64,000 bases of DNA, taken from assembly GCA_028274465.1 (NCBI GenBank), contig CM051455.1:68988985-69052984 (forward strand), given 5' to 3'. Below the pieces are notes generated by a model. It worked only from the letters and a program-made list of their open reading frames with translations. It had not been told where the DNA came from and ran no database searches. Shown here piece after piece: positions 22,930-34,601 of the stretch. The stretch is from Plantago ovata. Taxonomy: Eukaryota > Streptophyta > Magnoliopsida > Lamiales > Plantaginaceae. Each line of letters begins with the position of its first letter. The first letter of the stretch is position 1. Position numbers and translations under genes: made by a program.

Positions 22930-24078
22930 GCGAAGACAGGAGTCGAGTCAGAGACTTTAAACAATGGCGCTATTCGGGAGGCAACCCGGGGTTTTTATCG
23001 CTTCCTTTGCCGCTTTATTGCATGCATTCTTACTTGAACAATTTGCTTTTCATATGTGAATTTGTTCAGTTCTGTGTCGTATGTGCTTATGTTGTGTTCG
23101 AGTGCGACTTTTCGAGTGATTTCTTGAGAAAAATGATTTTTCGGGGACTAAAAACTTTTTCGGGGACTTAAAATCGTATTTTTATTTTCAAAAAACGTTC
23201 GTCTCCCACCTAAAAGTGGGGGGCGAATCGCCCCACGACCAGAGCGCGCGCGCGCGCTCTGGGCTTGCGGGGCGGTTCGCCCCGCACGGGGCGGTCCGCC
23301 CCACACCTCCAGAACTTAGAAAATCGGGGGTTTCTTCCCCAAACCCCCATTTTCCTCCATTTTCATCTTCTAAACTCCAAAATTTCCTCCATATTCAAAA
23401 TATCTTCAAATCTTCATAACTCCTTCATCTCTCCATCATTTTGTGTGTTCTTTAGCTTCATTCGAAGCTCGTAACGTGCTCTATCATTCTATCCGAACAA
23501 ATTTCTTCCTAGATTATTCAATTTCCTGATTTAAGGTATTATCACATGAACCCTAATTTTTACAATTTGGGTATTTTTTGATTTATGCTTCAATTAGGCT
23601 TGTTTGATGTATGGGTTGATGATTTATGTGATTAGATTCGTTATTCATTGTCAATTACATGTTCAATTAGACTTGGTTTGATGATTTGAGATTTTGCTAA
23701 TTTGATGATATATGTCTTGTTAGGAAATTGTTTCTTTGACTTTCATTCCTTGTTTAAACATGTGTTTATTGATATGAAATTGATGAATGTATTGGTAGAA
23801 TGCATGATAGTTGAGATTAAGGATTTATGCTAGAAATTGATTTTTATGATTTGGATTGAACCTTGTGATTCAAGGCACTTGTTGTTAGCAAGAGCAAAAT
23901 GTGATATGTTATTGTAGTAGGTACATTGATATGTTACGTAATGAATTAGCTAGACTAGGCTTTGGGATTTCGAGGAGTTGGATTTTTGAGAATTTTACTC
24001 GTTTGTTCGCTCGTTTATTTACATATGCATAGGTCTGTTTTGCATCGTACAAGATACTAATTGCTGTTTGTAGGAATC
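22930..24078 (+). other. spacer between protease and 3' ORF of element B
   Basis: No gene is seen. It opens with GGGAGGCAACCCGGGG near 22,977, a landmark usually found downstream of pol in Athila elements. A cluster of GC palindromes lies at 23,218-23,306, including a (CG) run near 23,246 and two copies of GGGGCGG(T/T or T/C)CGCCCC, matching the LTR motif. The rest is T-rich. The end, GCTGTTTGTAG before GAATCATGG, looks like a splice acceptor serving the 3' ORF. Confidence 0.6.
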
Positions 24079-25383
24079 ATGGCACCAAGGACAAGGAGAG
24101 CCGGCTCTAGCAAAAAGGGGAAGGGAGTGGCATCAAGCTCCCAACCATCTCACGACTTGTACGAGTTGTCTGCCGCTGCGATAGAGGTGCGACAACGGTT
24201 AGAGGAGAAGATGGCCGACGGAGGAAGGTCTATCATTCCCGACAGGAGGATTGACATTCCTGTGTCTGCAGCGAATAGAGCAGGATATAGGACACTTTCA
24301 AGTTTGGGGTCACAGAGGAATTGGGCATGGTACAGTTCCGACAGGTTCAAAGGCTACGACGAGAGCCTCCTCCGAGATTTCTACACCGGGTATACGGATT
24401 TGGACGAGAAGAATGGGGTGTTAGTCCGAGGCCTGATTATACCATGGAGCCCAGAGCACATTTCTTCCTTCATCCACTTCGGGAACGTGGAATTCACAGA
24501 AAGTGCACACGCCTACTTGTATTCAAGGACCGCTAGGGGGATAGGAAGAGACATCACTGAAGTGATCTACAACAGGGGGTACAGATATCCGGAAGTTGGG
24601 GGAGCACCTGGACGGATCGGTTATGGCGACCTTAGCATCGAAGCTAAGGTGATGATGAAATTTTGCATCCCCGACTTGATCCCGAGGAAGAATGACACAT
24701 GGATTCAGCCCTACTACGCCGAGCTCCTCTACTGCCTCATTGATGGACATCAGGTCGACATAGGGCACATTATGTATGAGGAGTATGAGCGCCACTGGGA
24801 GAAGAAGAGGAAGCCTTTCATCTTCCCGAGCTTCATCACAGCTTACTGCAAATATCATGGGGTCGACGATATTGAGGAGGGGGATTGCGAGGTCGCTGCC
24901 CTTTCACCCTCGACCATTGAGGTACAGCTCAACAGGTATCAGTTGAGGAACCCCACTGCAGCCGCTGCTGATGTAGGAGGGTCATTCCAGCCAAATGATT
25001 CCGATCATGAGGATGCTATGGAGGCCGATGTTGGTGAAGCCCCGATTCCAGATATTCCATTTGTCCATCATGCACCGCATGCACCAGTTGGAGCACCACA
25101 GGGGTCTGGAGGATTTGACTTCTCCGAATTCCGTACCTACCTCGACAGCCGTTTCGACAGGATTGATGCCAACAACGCGGCCATGCGACAGGTCATCGAC
25201 AGGCACATTGTCCAGCACAACCGCGATTGGGAGATATTCGAGGAGCACCGCCGAGAGGATAGGCAGCACATGTGGGAGCAGCAACAGCTGATCCAGCAAC
25301 AGCAGGAATCTCTACGACAGTCCAATGAGCTCATGAATGACATGTGGAGTGACTTTTATGGGGATTACCATCCCGATGATTAG
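24079..25383 (+). CDS. 3' ORF of element B, plant transposon protein-like
   Basis: About 434 codons from ATG at 24,079 (MAPRTRRAGSSKKGKG), just after an acceptor-like TAG. A basic N-terminus is followed by a globular part (RFKGYDESLLRDFYTGYTDL, GLIIPWSPEHISSFI, FPSFITAYCKYHGVDD) resembling the 'putative plant transposon protein' family that includes Athila 3' ORFs. The end is Gln-rich and coiled (RQHMWEQQQLIQQQQESL). No signal peptide or membrane segment is seen, so nothing supports a true envelope. Athila elements are thought to express this ORF from a spliced RNA. Confidence 0.7.
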   Translation: MAPRTRRAGSSKKGKGVASSSQPSHDLYELSAAAIEVRQRLEEKMADGGRSIIPDRRIDIPVSAANRAGYRTLSSLGSQRNWAWYSSDRFKGYDESLLRDFYTGYTDLDEKNGVLVRGLIIPWSPEHISSFIHFGNVEFTESAHAYLYSRTARGIGRDITEVIYNRGYRYPEVGGAPGRIGYGDLSIEAKVMMKFCIPDLIPRKNDTWIQPYYAELLYCLIDGHQVDIGHIMYEEYERHWEKKRKPFIFPSFITAYCKYHGVDDIEEGDCEVAALSPSTIEVQLNRYQLRNPTAAAADVGGSFQPNDSDHEDAMEADVGEAPIPDIPFVHHAPHAPVGAPQGSGGFDFSEFRTYLDSRFDRIDANNAAMRQVIDRHIVQHNRDWEIFEEHRREDRQHMWEQQQLIQQQQESLRQSNELMNDMWSDFYGDYHPDD

Positions 25384-26931
25384 TCCTTCCACTTGTCCAC
25401 TCTCAGCCGACCGAGGCCAAACCCTTCGGTAACATCTAGTATCACTTCTTATTACTCATTCTCTTTTGCTAGGGGGCTAGCTTAAGAATCGTAAAGGGGA
25501 TGGGATGTGAACCATGATGTTAAGTTTTGTTTGGTTTTGTGTCAATTAGTATCTTGTTCTTTGTTTGCATTTGCACGTTTACTGCTTTCTTAGATTTGAT
25601 AGGTTGCATTCATCCTAGGATAGTCTTACATGTTTTATATGGAGTTTATTGCCGAATTTTTTGAGTTTTTTTATTGGGTAGATCAACTAGCTATGCCATT
25701 AATCGTATGCTTCATCTCTATGAATTTGTTTCAGGTTTTTCTCGCTTGGCTTGTCACATTTATGTATTGCACTTAGTTAAGCATGGTAGTCTCGACATCA
25801 CTTAGTGGTGTTTTCTCTACTGCGGTTCACGAAGGCCTTTATAATAGGATGATGCATGTTAGGGTCTTATGGTTGTTTTCCCGAGTAATTATGTACCTAA
25901 GAGGCAACAAGTCTTCACCATGATTTGAGATTGCTAAATGCCTAGGAAGGAGGTAGTGTGAGGTTGTGAGATCCTTTGAGGCTATAGCACTTACTCCCGA
26001 TAATTATATGTTTATAACCTATTCTTCCGAATAGGTTTGGGGAGGGGGTTACACCTTCATAGACTTGTTTCTGTTTTTCATTTTCGTATCGTGAGTTTAT
26101 TTTTCCTTTTTTCGTGAATTTTGTACTCCAACCTATTCTTTCGAATAGGTTTGGGGAAGTCGTGTGAGTCATTTTATTTCTCTTTTTGTTATGCTACTGC
26201 TGGCTAGAAAAAAATCGAAAAGAAAGAAAGAAAAATTCCAGAAGAAAAAAAGAGAAAAAGAAAAAAGAATCTGGAAAGAGAAAAAGAAGAAAAAAAAGAA
26301 GACCCCAAAAAAGCAAAGAAGGGTCCAAAAAATAAAGCCAAATAGCAGTTTAGCAAAGTTTGAATCTTTTCCATTTTTCGTATTGTTCGTAATTGTGTTT
26401 TTCTATTTTTTATCTTTTTTTGTTTTAAGTGTCATCTGTTCTAGACCACCCTCGTCCTGCCATTCAGGAAGTGGTGAATAGCTTAAGACTTTACTTGAGA
26501 GATGGGTAGAATAGGGGAGAGTTATCTTTTATACAGAACCCTCCTTCGTTTGATGAGAGCCAGTACTGGTTCGACCTCTTTTGAGGAAAAGTCTTAACAT
26601 GGTGGAACATCAGTAAGTCCTCAGTTCCATAGGCACGGGGCAACCATTCGTATCTTAGCATGCATCATTACGTCGTCACTGACTAGGTCCAGGTAGAGAA
26701 TGTTACGAGAGACTATCTTGTCTTGACATAAGTGCTTATGTGGATGTGTATAAGTCAATCGAGGTATTCTTCAACCTATATTCATGCTTTGATTTATATG
26801 GTTTTTGTTCATATGTTATTTGGTAGATTCAGTAGATTAATTCATTTTATTTGGCATGAAACTCCATTTCTGAGTCTTGCATGTTTTTGTATTAGAGTCT
26901 AGCTTAGTTGCTTGAGGACAAGCAAAGGTTC
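25384..26931 (+). other. 3' untranslated region of element B
   Basis: No gene is supported. A purine-rich, A-dominated tract lies at about 26,205-26,340. Two copies of AACCTATTCTT(C/T)CGAATAGGTTTGGGGA lie near 26,016-26,043 and 26,131-26,157, each containing a small palindrome. The polypurine tract follows. Confidence 0.6.
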
Positions 26932-26944
26932 GGTTTGGGGAGTT
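26932..26944 (+). other. polypurine tract of element B
   Basis: GGTTTGGGGAGTT lies immediately before the 3' LTR (TGATGA). The purine core GGGGAG is typical for Athila-type elements. Confidence 0.65.
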
Positions 26945-28007
26945 TGATGAATGTGTATTTTACACTTTCATTGGAGTCTTTTTCACCTATTTTAGCTATC
27001 CTCTATGTTAATTTAGCTATATTTTAGTACATTTTATTAGAATAGTGTCGCGTTTCTCTTTAGATTTTATTTTACAGGTTTTGGTTGAAATTCGGAGATT
27101 TACGGGCATTTATATTGAAGTCTACAAGGAATTGGTGTTCCAGAAGCCTATTTGGAGTATCTGAAGGTTTCCGGATAGGATTTGGAGTCTAGGGGTCGAA
27201 TCTGGAGGTTAGAAGGCCATTAGAAGTCTGAAACCGAGTCTGAAAAGGTGAAGAAATCCAAATCCGCGTCGAAAAACGCGGAAATTCCGCGAAAAACTGG
27301 GGGGCGAACCGCCCCGTGCCTCGGACGAACCGCCCCAGAAGATTTTCGGGGCCTATATATAGTTGCGAGTTTTCTCTCCGAAAATCATATCTTTCCAAGC
27401 CTACTTTCTCACATCTCTCTATAGTTTTAGGTAGGAACTTTCCGGGGCCTGTCCTGGGAGTTCCATAGCTTAGGGGATACTTTTTCATAGCAGATTGGAG
27501 CTCGTAGGACCACAATCATCCGGAGATTGACAACCTTCGGTAACTTTGTATCTTACAACTTTTATCTACTTATTTTATATTCTTTCAATATGTTTTCTTC
27601 TATGATTGCTATTGATTGCATGCACATTATGAGTAGCTAAATTTATCGTTGGTGGTAGTATGTGAATTCTTAGCGAGGGAAGATAATCATGCTAATGGCT
27701 ATATCGCGCAAGTGTCATTGCTTTATTTCGTTGATGAGTTGAAACCAAAATTCTCGTATGTTGTATTGATCATTATGCACACTTGGACACTTGTCAACCA
27801 ATCAGACCAATTATCTTCGTAGTGTTGAATAATTACGGAACACAATAGGACGTTAGTTGTTGACGAGTCAGACCCATATTATCTTCGTAGTGCTTAATAC
27901 TTGCAACAGGACACAAGATTCATTCAAAGATCTCTATGCAAGACCGAGGAATTTATGCATGATTATCGACCCATTATGTTAAGAAGGACCATACTATCAC
28001 CAACCTC
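26945..28007 (+). repeat. 3' LTR of element B, incomplete
   Basis: It starts TGATGAATGTG after the polypurine tract and matches the 5' LTR to 28,007. Gag sequence of element A on the opposite strand begins at 28,008. The palindrome pair and TATA region are retained near 27,298-27,361. Confidence 0.9.
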
Positions 28008-28896
28008 AACAAAAATTACACTTTATGCTAGTTGACTCTCCAGTAATATCATCAAGTTGACGAGGTCGACTTTCCCGCTGATTGCGAGGATATTTGGATA
28101 GAGACGGACGATCCTTTCTACTCGTGTGATCCGAACTCCTTTTTCCAGATTGATGAGGTTCATAGCTCTCAAGTTCTCCCAATCCGTCCTCCACTTCAGC
28201 AGCTCTTTCCACAACCTTCGCGTAAGTTGAGATCTCGATTCCAAACAGGTTAAACCTGATCTTAGGCTTCAATCCTCATACAAAGTACCTCATCTTTTCC
28301 ATTTCATCATTTTGGAGGTGTGGCACATACTTCAATAATCTCGTGAATTTAAGACCATACTCGGGCACAGTCATCTTCCCTTGCCCCAAATTTTCAAACT
28401 CACTAATTCTTATCTTACGGACAATGCGGGGAACATACTTGTCCACAAATTCCTTCACAAATTTCTCCCATGTGCGAGGTTTTCCTTCTCTCCTCCATCG
28501 TGCATCAACGGTGACCCACCAACGGCTTTCCTTGAATGGGGTGGTCCATCAAACCTCGATGTGCTGGTCCATCGAGCTGAAACAATGCAAGTTCCACCAT
28601 TTGTGCATCGTTGATGTGCAAGATACTGAACAAATCCTTGATGCCCTCAATCCAAACTTCAGCTTTCCTTGAATGGGGTGGTCCTTCAAACCTTTCCGGG
28701 TGAAAACGAGTGAACCTCTCAGCTGCCGACAACGTTAGAATTTCTTGATGTGGCATAATTGGCGGCGCGATCGCACTTGCTACTTGGCGGAAGGCATTTG
28801 GAGCTGCAACATTTGCTGCATCGAGTCTTGTGCATTAGCATCATTGGCGGTGGGGTTGCTGCTGCTGGCAGCGCAAGTGTTGTTCCTTGGAGCCAT
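28008..28896 (-). pseudogene. gag of element A
   Basis: The start is at 28,896 (MAPRNNTCAASSSN). Recognisable blocks in order are FTRFHPERFEGPPHSRKAEV, KFVKEFVDKYVPRIVRKI, FENLGQGKMTVPEYGLKFTR, PKIRFNLFGIEI and the beginning of a zinc knuckle at the left edge. The pattern FVDKYVP, QGKMTVPEY is that of chromovirus (Tekay/Del-type) Gag. Fossil with several interruptions. Confidence 0.75.
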
Positions 28897-29737
28897 CCTA
28901 TCGCAATTAGTCTAAGGTCAATAACGTAATTAACATCCTCAAGAGTAGCGTAACGTGAACTAAGGCATATAACGTGAACGAGCAAGGGCCGCATAAAAGT
29001 AAACAAAATTACTAAAAGTCAAATTCAAATTAGAGAGTCATTATTAAGGTAGTTACAAATCATTACGCAAATCCTCGAGTGTGTCTAACCTAGCATGCAA
29101 GGCATGCATAAATTGAAAAAGCAAAGATAAAGCATAAGTAGCAAATTCATATGTGGCAGAAACGATTCTTAAACATTAAGCATGCAATAAACGCGTTATC
29201 TCATAAAGTGATCAGTCATTTGACCGCAGTTAACACGAATCACTTAAACACTCGGCCGCCTGCCAGTGATTTATGTCGACTTTGGTTAAACAATAGATTA
29301 CAGTATGACAGAACCAAGCAAGAACATATATGAACTTCGATAAGTAAAACAAATGCATAAGTGTTTAAACCTTAAAGCATGCAACTAATGACATTAGTAG
29401 TTAAACATACTTTTAAGCAAATACTCGTACATTTAATAAAAACAATATAATCGCCTTAAAGAAAATGAACAAAGTAACAGTAATAAGCTTGTGAACTTAG
29501 TGGAAGTTAAAAACAGAATGAATAGCAATACAGTTTTGGAAGACGAAAGATAGACTAGTAGGACAGTTAACAGACGAACATGACGGTTCAGAGTTACTAC
29601 GGAAGACCAAACTTTAAAGGAGACAGAAAAAAACCAATCAATCTATATCCAGCGACTCGGACCCTAACACACACCCCCAAAGGCCAGAAAATCCTATCCT
29701 AGCAAGCCTGAGTTTGAACTCAAGCTCTGATACCAAC
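28897..29737 (-). other. leader and primer binding site of element A
   Basis: TGGTATCAGAGC on the minus strand (29,724-29,735), the initiator tRNA-Met complement, lies 2 bp inside the LTR edge and fixes orientation and LTR limits. Between it and gag lie about 830 bp without a gene. Confidence 0.8.
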
Positions 29738-32429
29738 TGTAACGGTACCGATTTTTAAAATAAAATAATTCTTTCGAAAATAAAGTAATTTTGAAATTCA
29801 AAGGAAACGGTCTTCAATAAATGATGAGAAACGGGTTTTGGCGCGAGCTTACAAATTTTAATGTAGAACAGAGATACGGTAACTAAAATCAAAGTCAAAT
29901 TTAAATGAACAGACAGTGAAAACGAAAGAGTTTTTCTTCTTATTTCTAGTAAATAAAATCCCCCGAGCTCCCCAAACCCAACACTCAGTCGCTGGACGCC
30001 TAGACTTGATCTTCTCCAACAGAATCTACAAGGAAGGAATTTTGAAAACAGGAAGAGTGTGAGATAAAGGATCTCAGTGAGGTTCTAAGTTTAATAGACA
30101 GAAAAGTAAACGGTTTCGAAAACAAATATTTGTAGCAAGCAAAACAGTAACAGAAACAGATAACATAACAGATAAGGTGAAGTCCGTTAGTGCAGCCCGC
30201 CTTGTTACTCCTACTCCCAGAATGCCCTTATAGCTCCCTCCAGAGGGTACAACTCTAGACGAAAACAGAAACAGAACCTACGACCCTAATAGACCTCAAC
30301 GACTTCTGCCTCGCGTCTAAAAGGGAATAGACTAGCCAATAACTAAATAAACCCGATAGTCCACTCTACCCAAGTCTACCTAGTTACAACCTAATCGACC
30401 GGCCACACAGAAACAGACAGAAACAATAACAGATAAAGTGCTCGGATAACCGAGTTACATTCCTGCAGAAGAGTCAGTACAAACAGAACAACACCGTACA
30501 TAATAAAATAAAATGGTCATGCATAGGGCATATTTACTTTTAAAGCAGTAGCATATAGAATACAATACAATATACATGCATAGCACATTGCCTTCCAGGT
30601 TTTAAAAACAAACAAACTTTGGGATGAACACTCACCTTGAAGTAGGTTGAACTTAGCACGAACTAGGAAAGCAATTACGGAACTGCAGGCGAAATGGGAC
30701 GTAAACAGAAACTCCAAGTTACTACCTTAAGTAGAAACGGGAACAAAAAAACTAAAAGAAAGATAATCAGAGAAAAAGGTAGGTAAAGGTGGGGTTTGAA
30801 CTCAGGACCTCTAAGTTAAACTCTAACTTAGAAACCAACTAGGCTAGCAAGACGACTAGTAACCTTACAACAAGACAAAATGTATTTAAACAAGAACAAC
30901 TTTTGAAAAACAAAGACCTTTAACCTTAGTTTGAAAAGACAGAAGTAACTCTCAGTAAAATTTCAATAAAACAGAATAAGCTTTTTCAGCAAACAGAACC
31001 AGTTTAAAACTTCTTACTGTTTAGTAAAATTACTAATTTGCCCTTCAAGGTACATTTACAGAAAAACCCCTCTTTAAATTTTGAAGACCAAACGAGTACC
31101 TCAGGTTTTAAAATCAAGCAGAACAGACCCACAAGAATTACATAACCTCTCAGTTCAGTCCAGAAAGACATGAAATTACGATTTTACCCTCCAACAAATA
31201 ATTGTAGAAAAACCTCTCAAGTTTCAGAAATCAAACATTAACCCCACAAACTTCAAAATCAACATAACAAGAGTCCACGATCATTACACTAAATCCGATC
31301 AGTCCAGGTCAAAGAATGAAATTACTATTTTACCCCTCAGTTCAAAATTGCATAAAGGTCCTTCAAGTTTCCAAACTTCCTAAATTTACCCCCACAGATT
31401 TGAAAACACAACAAACAAGTCCAAACATCCCAAAACTCACTTTCTCGAGCCACTGTTAGTCCGGATGATCAACACAGGCCTAGTCAGAGGTTAGAACAGT
31501 CCCACAATGGTGAGGAAACGAAATGAAAGTTCAGAGATTTTACCTTCGAACGGAGATTTAGTTAACTGAACTGCGATTTGTAAAGAAGAAGGATGCTAGA
31601 ACAAGATCCATTATACGAAATGAACCCCAAAACGAGCGAAACGGAACAGATTTGGTACTTACCGGAATCTGAACGGAGAAGACGAGTAGAACCGGAGCAG
31701 GGCAACGATAGCACGAAACGAACGGAGCCAGACGGAAGTTGATCGGAGCAGAACGAAATAGAGGCGTGCGGCGGCTGGAACGGAGCCGGACGGAAGTTTA
31801 ACGGAGCTGCTCGATCGGAGCCCGGTTGATGATGATGCGTTGATGAAGATGATGAGACTACGAGATGATGATATTATACTGTGATGATGATTTGATGAGC
31901 AATGGTGATGATGGGTACGGTTGGGATGAAGAGAGAAGAAAGTTTTGGTTTTCTTCTTTTTCTTACTGAAGGTGGTTTTCTTCTTTTTCTTACTGAAGAG
32001 ATGATGATATTATACTGTGATGATGATTTGATGATTTGATATTATACTGTGATGATGATTTGATGAGCAATGGTGATGATGGGTACGGTTGGGATGAAGA
32101 GAGAAGAATGTTTTGGTTTTCTTCTTTTTCTTACTGAAGGTGGCGTTGGAGAAGTGAGAAGGAGGAAGGAGATGATTAGGTTTAGGGTTTAGCACATGGG
32201 CCAGCTGAAGATTGGGCCACACAATGGGCCAGAAGACTAAATTCGAATTGGGCCTCTCAACTTAGGTTGTTAGCTGATCCAAACCAGAAGGAGACGAATT
32301 AAACCCACACGAACTTTCTAAAATCGAAATTGATTGCGCGGGAAAGAAATTAAATAATCACCAAATAAAATAAATTATTCAGATAATTAAATAATTAGAA
32401 TAAATAATTAAAAAATAAGGGGCGTTACA
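29738..32429 (-). repeat. 5' LTR of element A (copy A2), complete
   Basis: 2,692 bp with terminal TGTAACG and CGTTACA. Long LTRs, this terminal motif and the tRNA-Met site together suggest Tekay/Del. It differs from A1 by about 3-4 percent by eye. It contains a tRNA-like box pair at about 30,785-30,850 (B box slightly decayed) and an internal duplication. hAT transposase sequence abuts its right end, so A inserted into a hAT transposon. Confidence 0.85.
31870..32144. repeat. internal direct duplication in LTR A2
   Basis: About 106 bp at 31,870-31,975 recurs at 32,039-32,144 with one or two changes. The 63 bp between them are themselves partial copies (TTTTCTTCTTTTTCTTACTG and ATATTATACTGTGATGATGA). 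Also rich in GATGAT. It makes A2 longer than its sisters would be. Confidence 0.85.
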
Positions 32430-32755
32430 GGTTATAATGGATGAGGAGTTCTAAACACATGTCAACCTTGTTTTTCCTTCACTAAGCCAATTTCCAACAT
32501 GATTCATTTATGTGATTATGACAAGGCTGTCATTGGTGAGGTATATCAGAAGATGGAGGACATGTTAGGTTCTGTGAAAGATGCATTATCTAACCATTTG
32601 GAGATTAGATCACAATTTGAGGCTTTGATAATGAAACAGTGGGAAAGGATGAACTTGCAATTGCATGCACTTGCTTATGTTTTGAACCTTCGTTATTATT
32701 CAGAGGCGTGGTTGCAAACTGTTGGTCCTAGAAATGAGAGCAGAGTTAAACCTCA
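32430..32755 (+). pseudogene. hAT transposase fragment, middle part
   Basis: The reading frame at about 32,499-32,755 gives a typical hAT segment: DYDKAVIGEVYQKMEDMLG, then FEALIMKQWERMNLQLHALA and YVLNLRYYSEAWL. In hAT transposases this block precedes the C-terminal dimerisation domain and includes the conserved 'LHALAYVLNLRYY' stretch. The N-terminal part and the first catalytic Asp are absent because element A interrupts on the left. The second half resumes at about 34,737, so LTR A3 interrupts it too. Confidence 0.8.
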
Positions 32756-34601
32756 TACCGATTTTTAAAATAAAATAATTCTTTCAAAAATAAAGAATTT
32801 TGAAATTCAAAGGTAACAGTCTTCAATAAATGATGAGAAACGGGTTTTGGCGCGAGCTTACAAATTTTAAAGTAGAATAGAGATACGGTAACAAAAATCA
32901 AAGTCAAATTTAAATGAACAGATAGTGAAGACGAAAGAGTTTTTCTTCTTATTTCTAGTAAATAAAATCCCACGAGCTCCCCAAACCCAACTCTCAGTCG
33001 CTGGACGCCTAGACTTGATCTTCTTCAACAAAATCTACAAGGAAGAAATTTTGAAAACAGAAAGAGTGTGAGATAAAGGATCTGAGCGAGGTTCTAAGTT
33101 TAATAGACAGAAAAGTAAACGGTTTCAAAAACAAACATTTGTAGCAAGCAAAGCAGTATCAGAAATAGATAACATAACAGAGACAAACAGAAACAGATAA
33201 GGTGAAGTCCGTTGGTGCAGCCCGCCTTTTTACTCCTACTCCCAGAATGCCCTTATAGTATACAACTCTAGATAGAAACAGAACCTACGACCCTAATAAA
33301 CCTCAGCGACTTCTGCCTCGCGTCTAAAAGGGAATAGACTAGGCAATAACCAAATAAACCCGATAGTCCACACTACCCAAGTTTACCTAGTTACAACCTA
33401 ATCGACCGGCCACACAGAAACAGTCAGAAATAATAACAGATAAATTGTTCAGATAACCAAGCTACATTCCTGCAGAAGAGTCAGTACAAACAGAACAACA
33501 ATGTACATAATAAAGTAAAATGGTCATGCATATGGCATATTTACTTTTAAAGCAGTAGCATACAGAGTACAATACACATATGCATATATATACATGCGTA
33601 GCACATTGCCTTCCAAATTTTGAAAACAAACAAACTTTGGGGTGAACACCCACCTTGAAGTAGGTTGAACTTAGCACGGATTCAGAAAGCAACTACGGGA
33701 CAACGGTGATACAAAACCTAAGCAGAAACTCCAAGTTACTACCTTAAGTAGAAACGGAAAACAAAACTAAAAGAAGATAATCGGAGAAAAAGGTAAGTAA
33801 AGGTGAGGTTCGAACTCTGGACCTCTACATTAAATTCTAACTCACAAACCAACTAGGCTAGCAAGTCAACTAGTAACTTAACAACAAGACAAAAAGTATT
33901 TTAACTTGAATAGTTTTGAGAAGAAGACTTTCATCCCAATTTCAAAATTACAGAAATAACCCTCGACAGTATTTGCGAAACAGAACAACACTTTTCAATA
34001 ATAACAGAACAGTCCCCAAAGGAAAACTAGATTTAACAGTTTAGTCCAGAAAGTAGGAAATTACCAATTTACCCTCAAACAGAAATGACTTAAAGATCCT
34101 TTTCAAAAATAGAAGTTAAAAGATAAACCCCAATAGATTCAGAACATTAACAAAAACGTTTTCAGTAATTAATACTCTCTTAAGCCAGATTACAACCGGT
34201 CAACGGTGGTCAAACAAACAAACTAAGTCAGCTTAAGGGCAAAAGAGTCAAATCAGTCTCAAGGGTAAAAAGGTAAATCTCCCGGTCAAAGTAGTCAACA
34301 AGGGCAGAATAGTCAAATCATAGTAGCAGGGGTAAAATAGTCAATTCCAAAATCTCAGAACCTCGAATGGTCAAACCAGTCAACAACCACCAACCTAAAA
34401 CAACTTCCAGCCCTAGTCCAAGTTCGAATTTAGGTTCAGAGGGTTCGATTTTACTGTCATATTCGAGCAAATGGCAAAATGGTCCAGGGGCAAAAATGTC
34501 CAAAACAGAATACGAACTGGAAATCGAAAAGAACCAGAAAGAGATCGAGATTACCTTCGAAAGGAAAGGAGAGTGATTCAAACTGTAAAACGAAAAGAGG
34601 A
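32756..34601 (-). repeat. third LTR copy of element A family (A3), partial
   Basis: It is alignable to A2 from just inside its left end (TACCGATTTTTAAAA) to about the position of A2 31,570, with much greater divergence than A1 to A2 (roughly 8-10 percent or more by eye). It lacks both LTR ends. The tRNA-like box pair is conserved at about 33,800-33,862. It splits the hAT transposase and is older than A1/A2. Confidence 0.75.

Larger units (their letters stand above)
19357..28007 (+). mobile_element. Element B: Athila-like gypsy element without polymerase part
   Basis: Parts in order: 5' LTR, tRNA-Asp-type primer site, gag, protease, a GC-palindrome-rich spacer, a 3' ORF, polypurine tract and 3' LTR. 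No reverse transcriptase, RNase H or integrase is recognisable, so if active it would be non-autonomous. The LTRs differ by roughly 13-14 substitutions over about 1,060 aligned bases by eye (about 1.3 percent), giving an age near half a million years at 1.3e-8 per site per year. Its 3' LTR is incomplete, and element A gag sequence follows at 28,008. Confidence 0.85.

Noticed and set aside
24079-25383. true envelope gene in element B
   Set aside because: No signal peptide, membrane segment or fusion-like region is visible; the sequence fits the plant transposon protein family of Athila 3' ORFs.
26205-26340. Lys-rich protein in the B 3' region
   Set aside because: It is a simple purine-rich tract; composition alone gives the Lys run.
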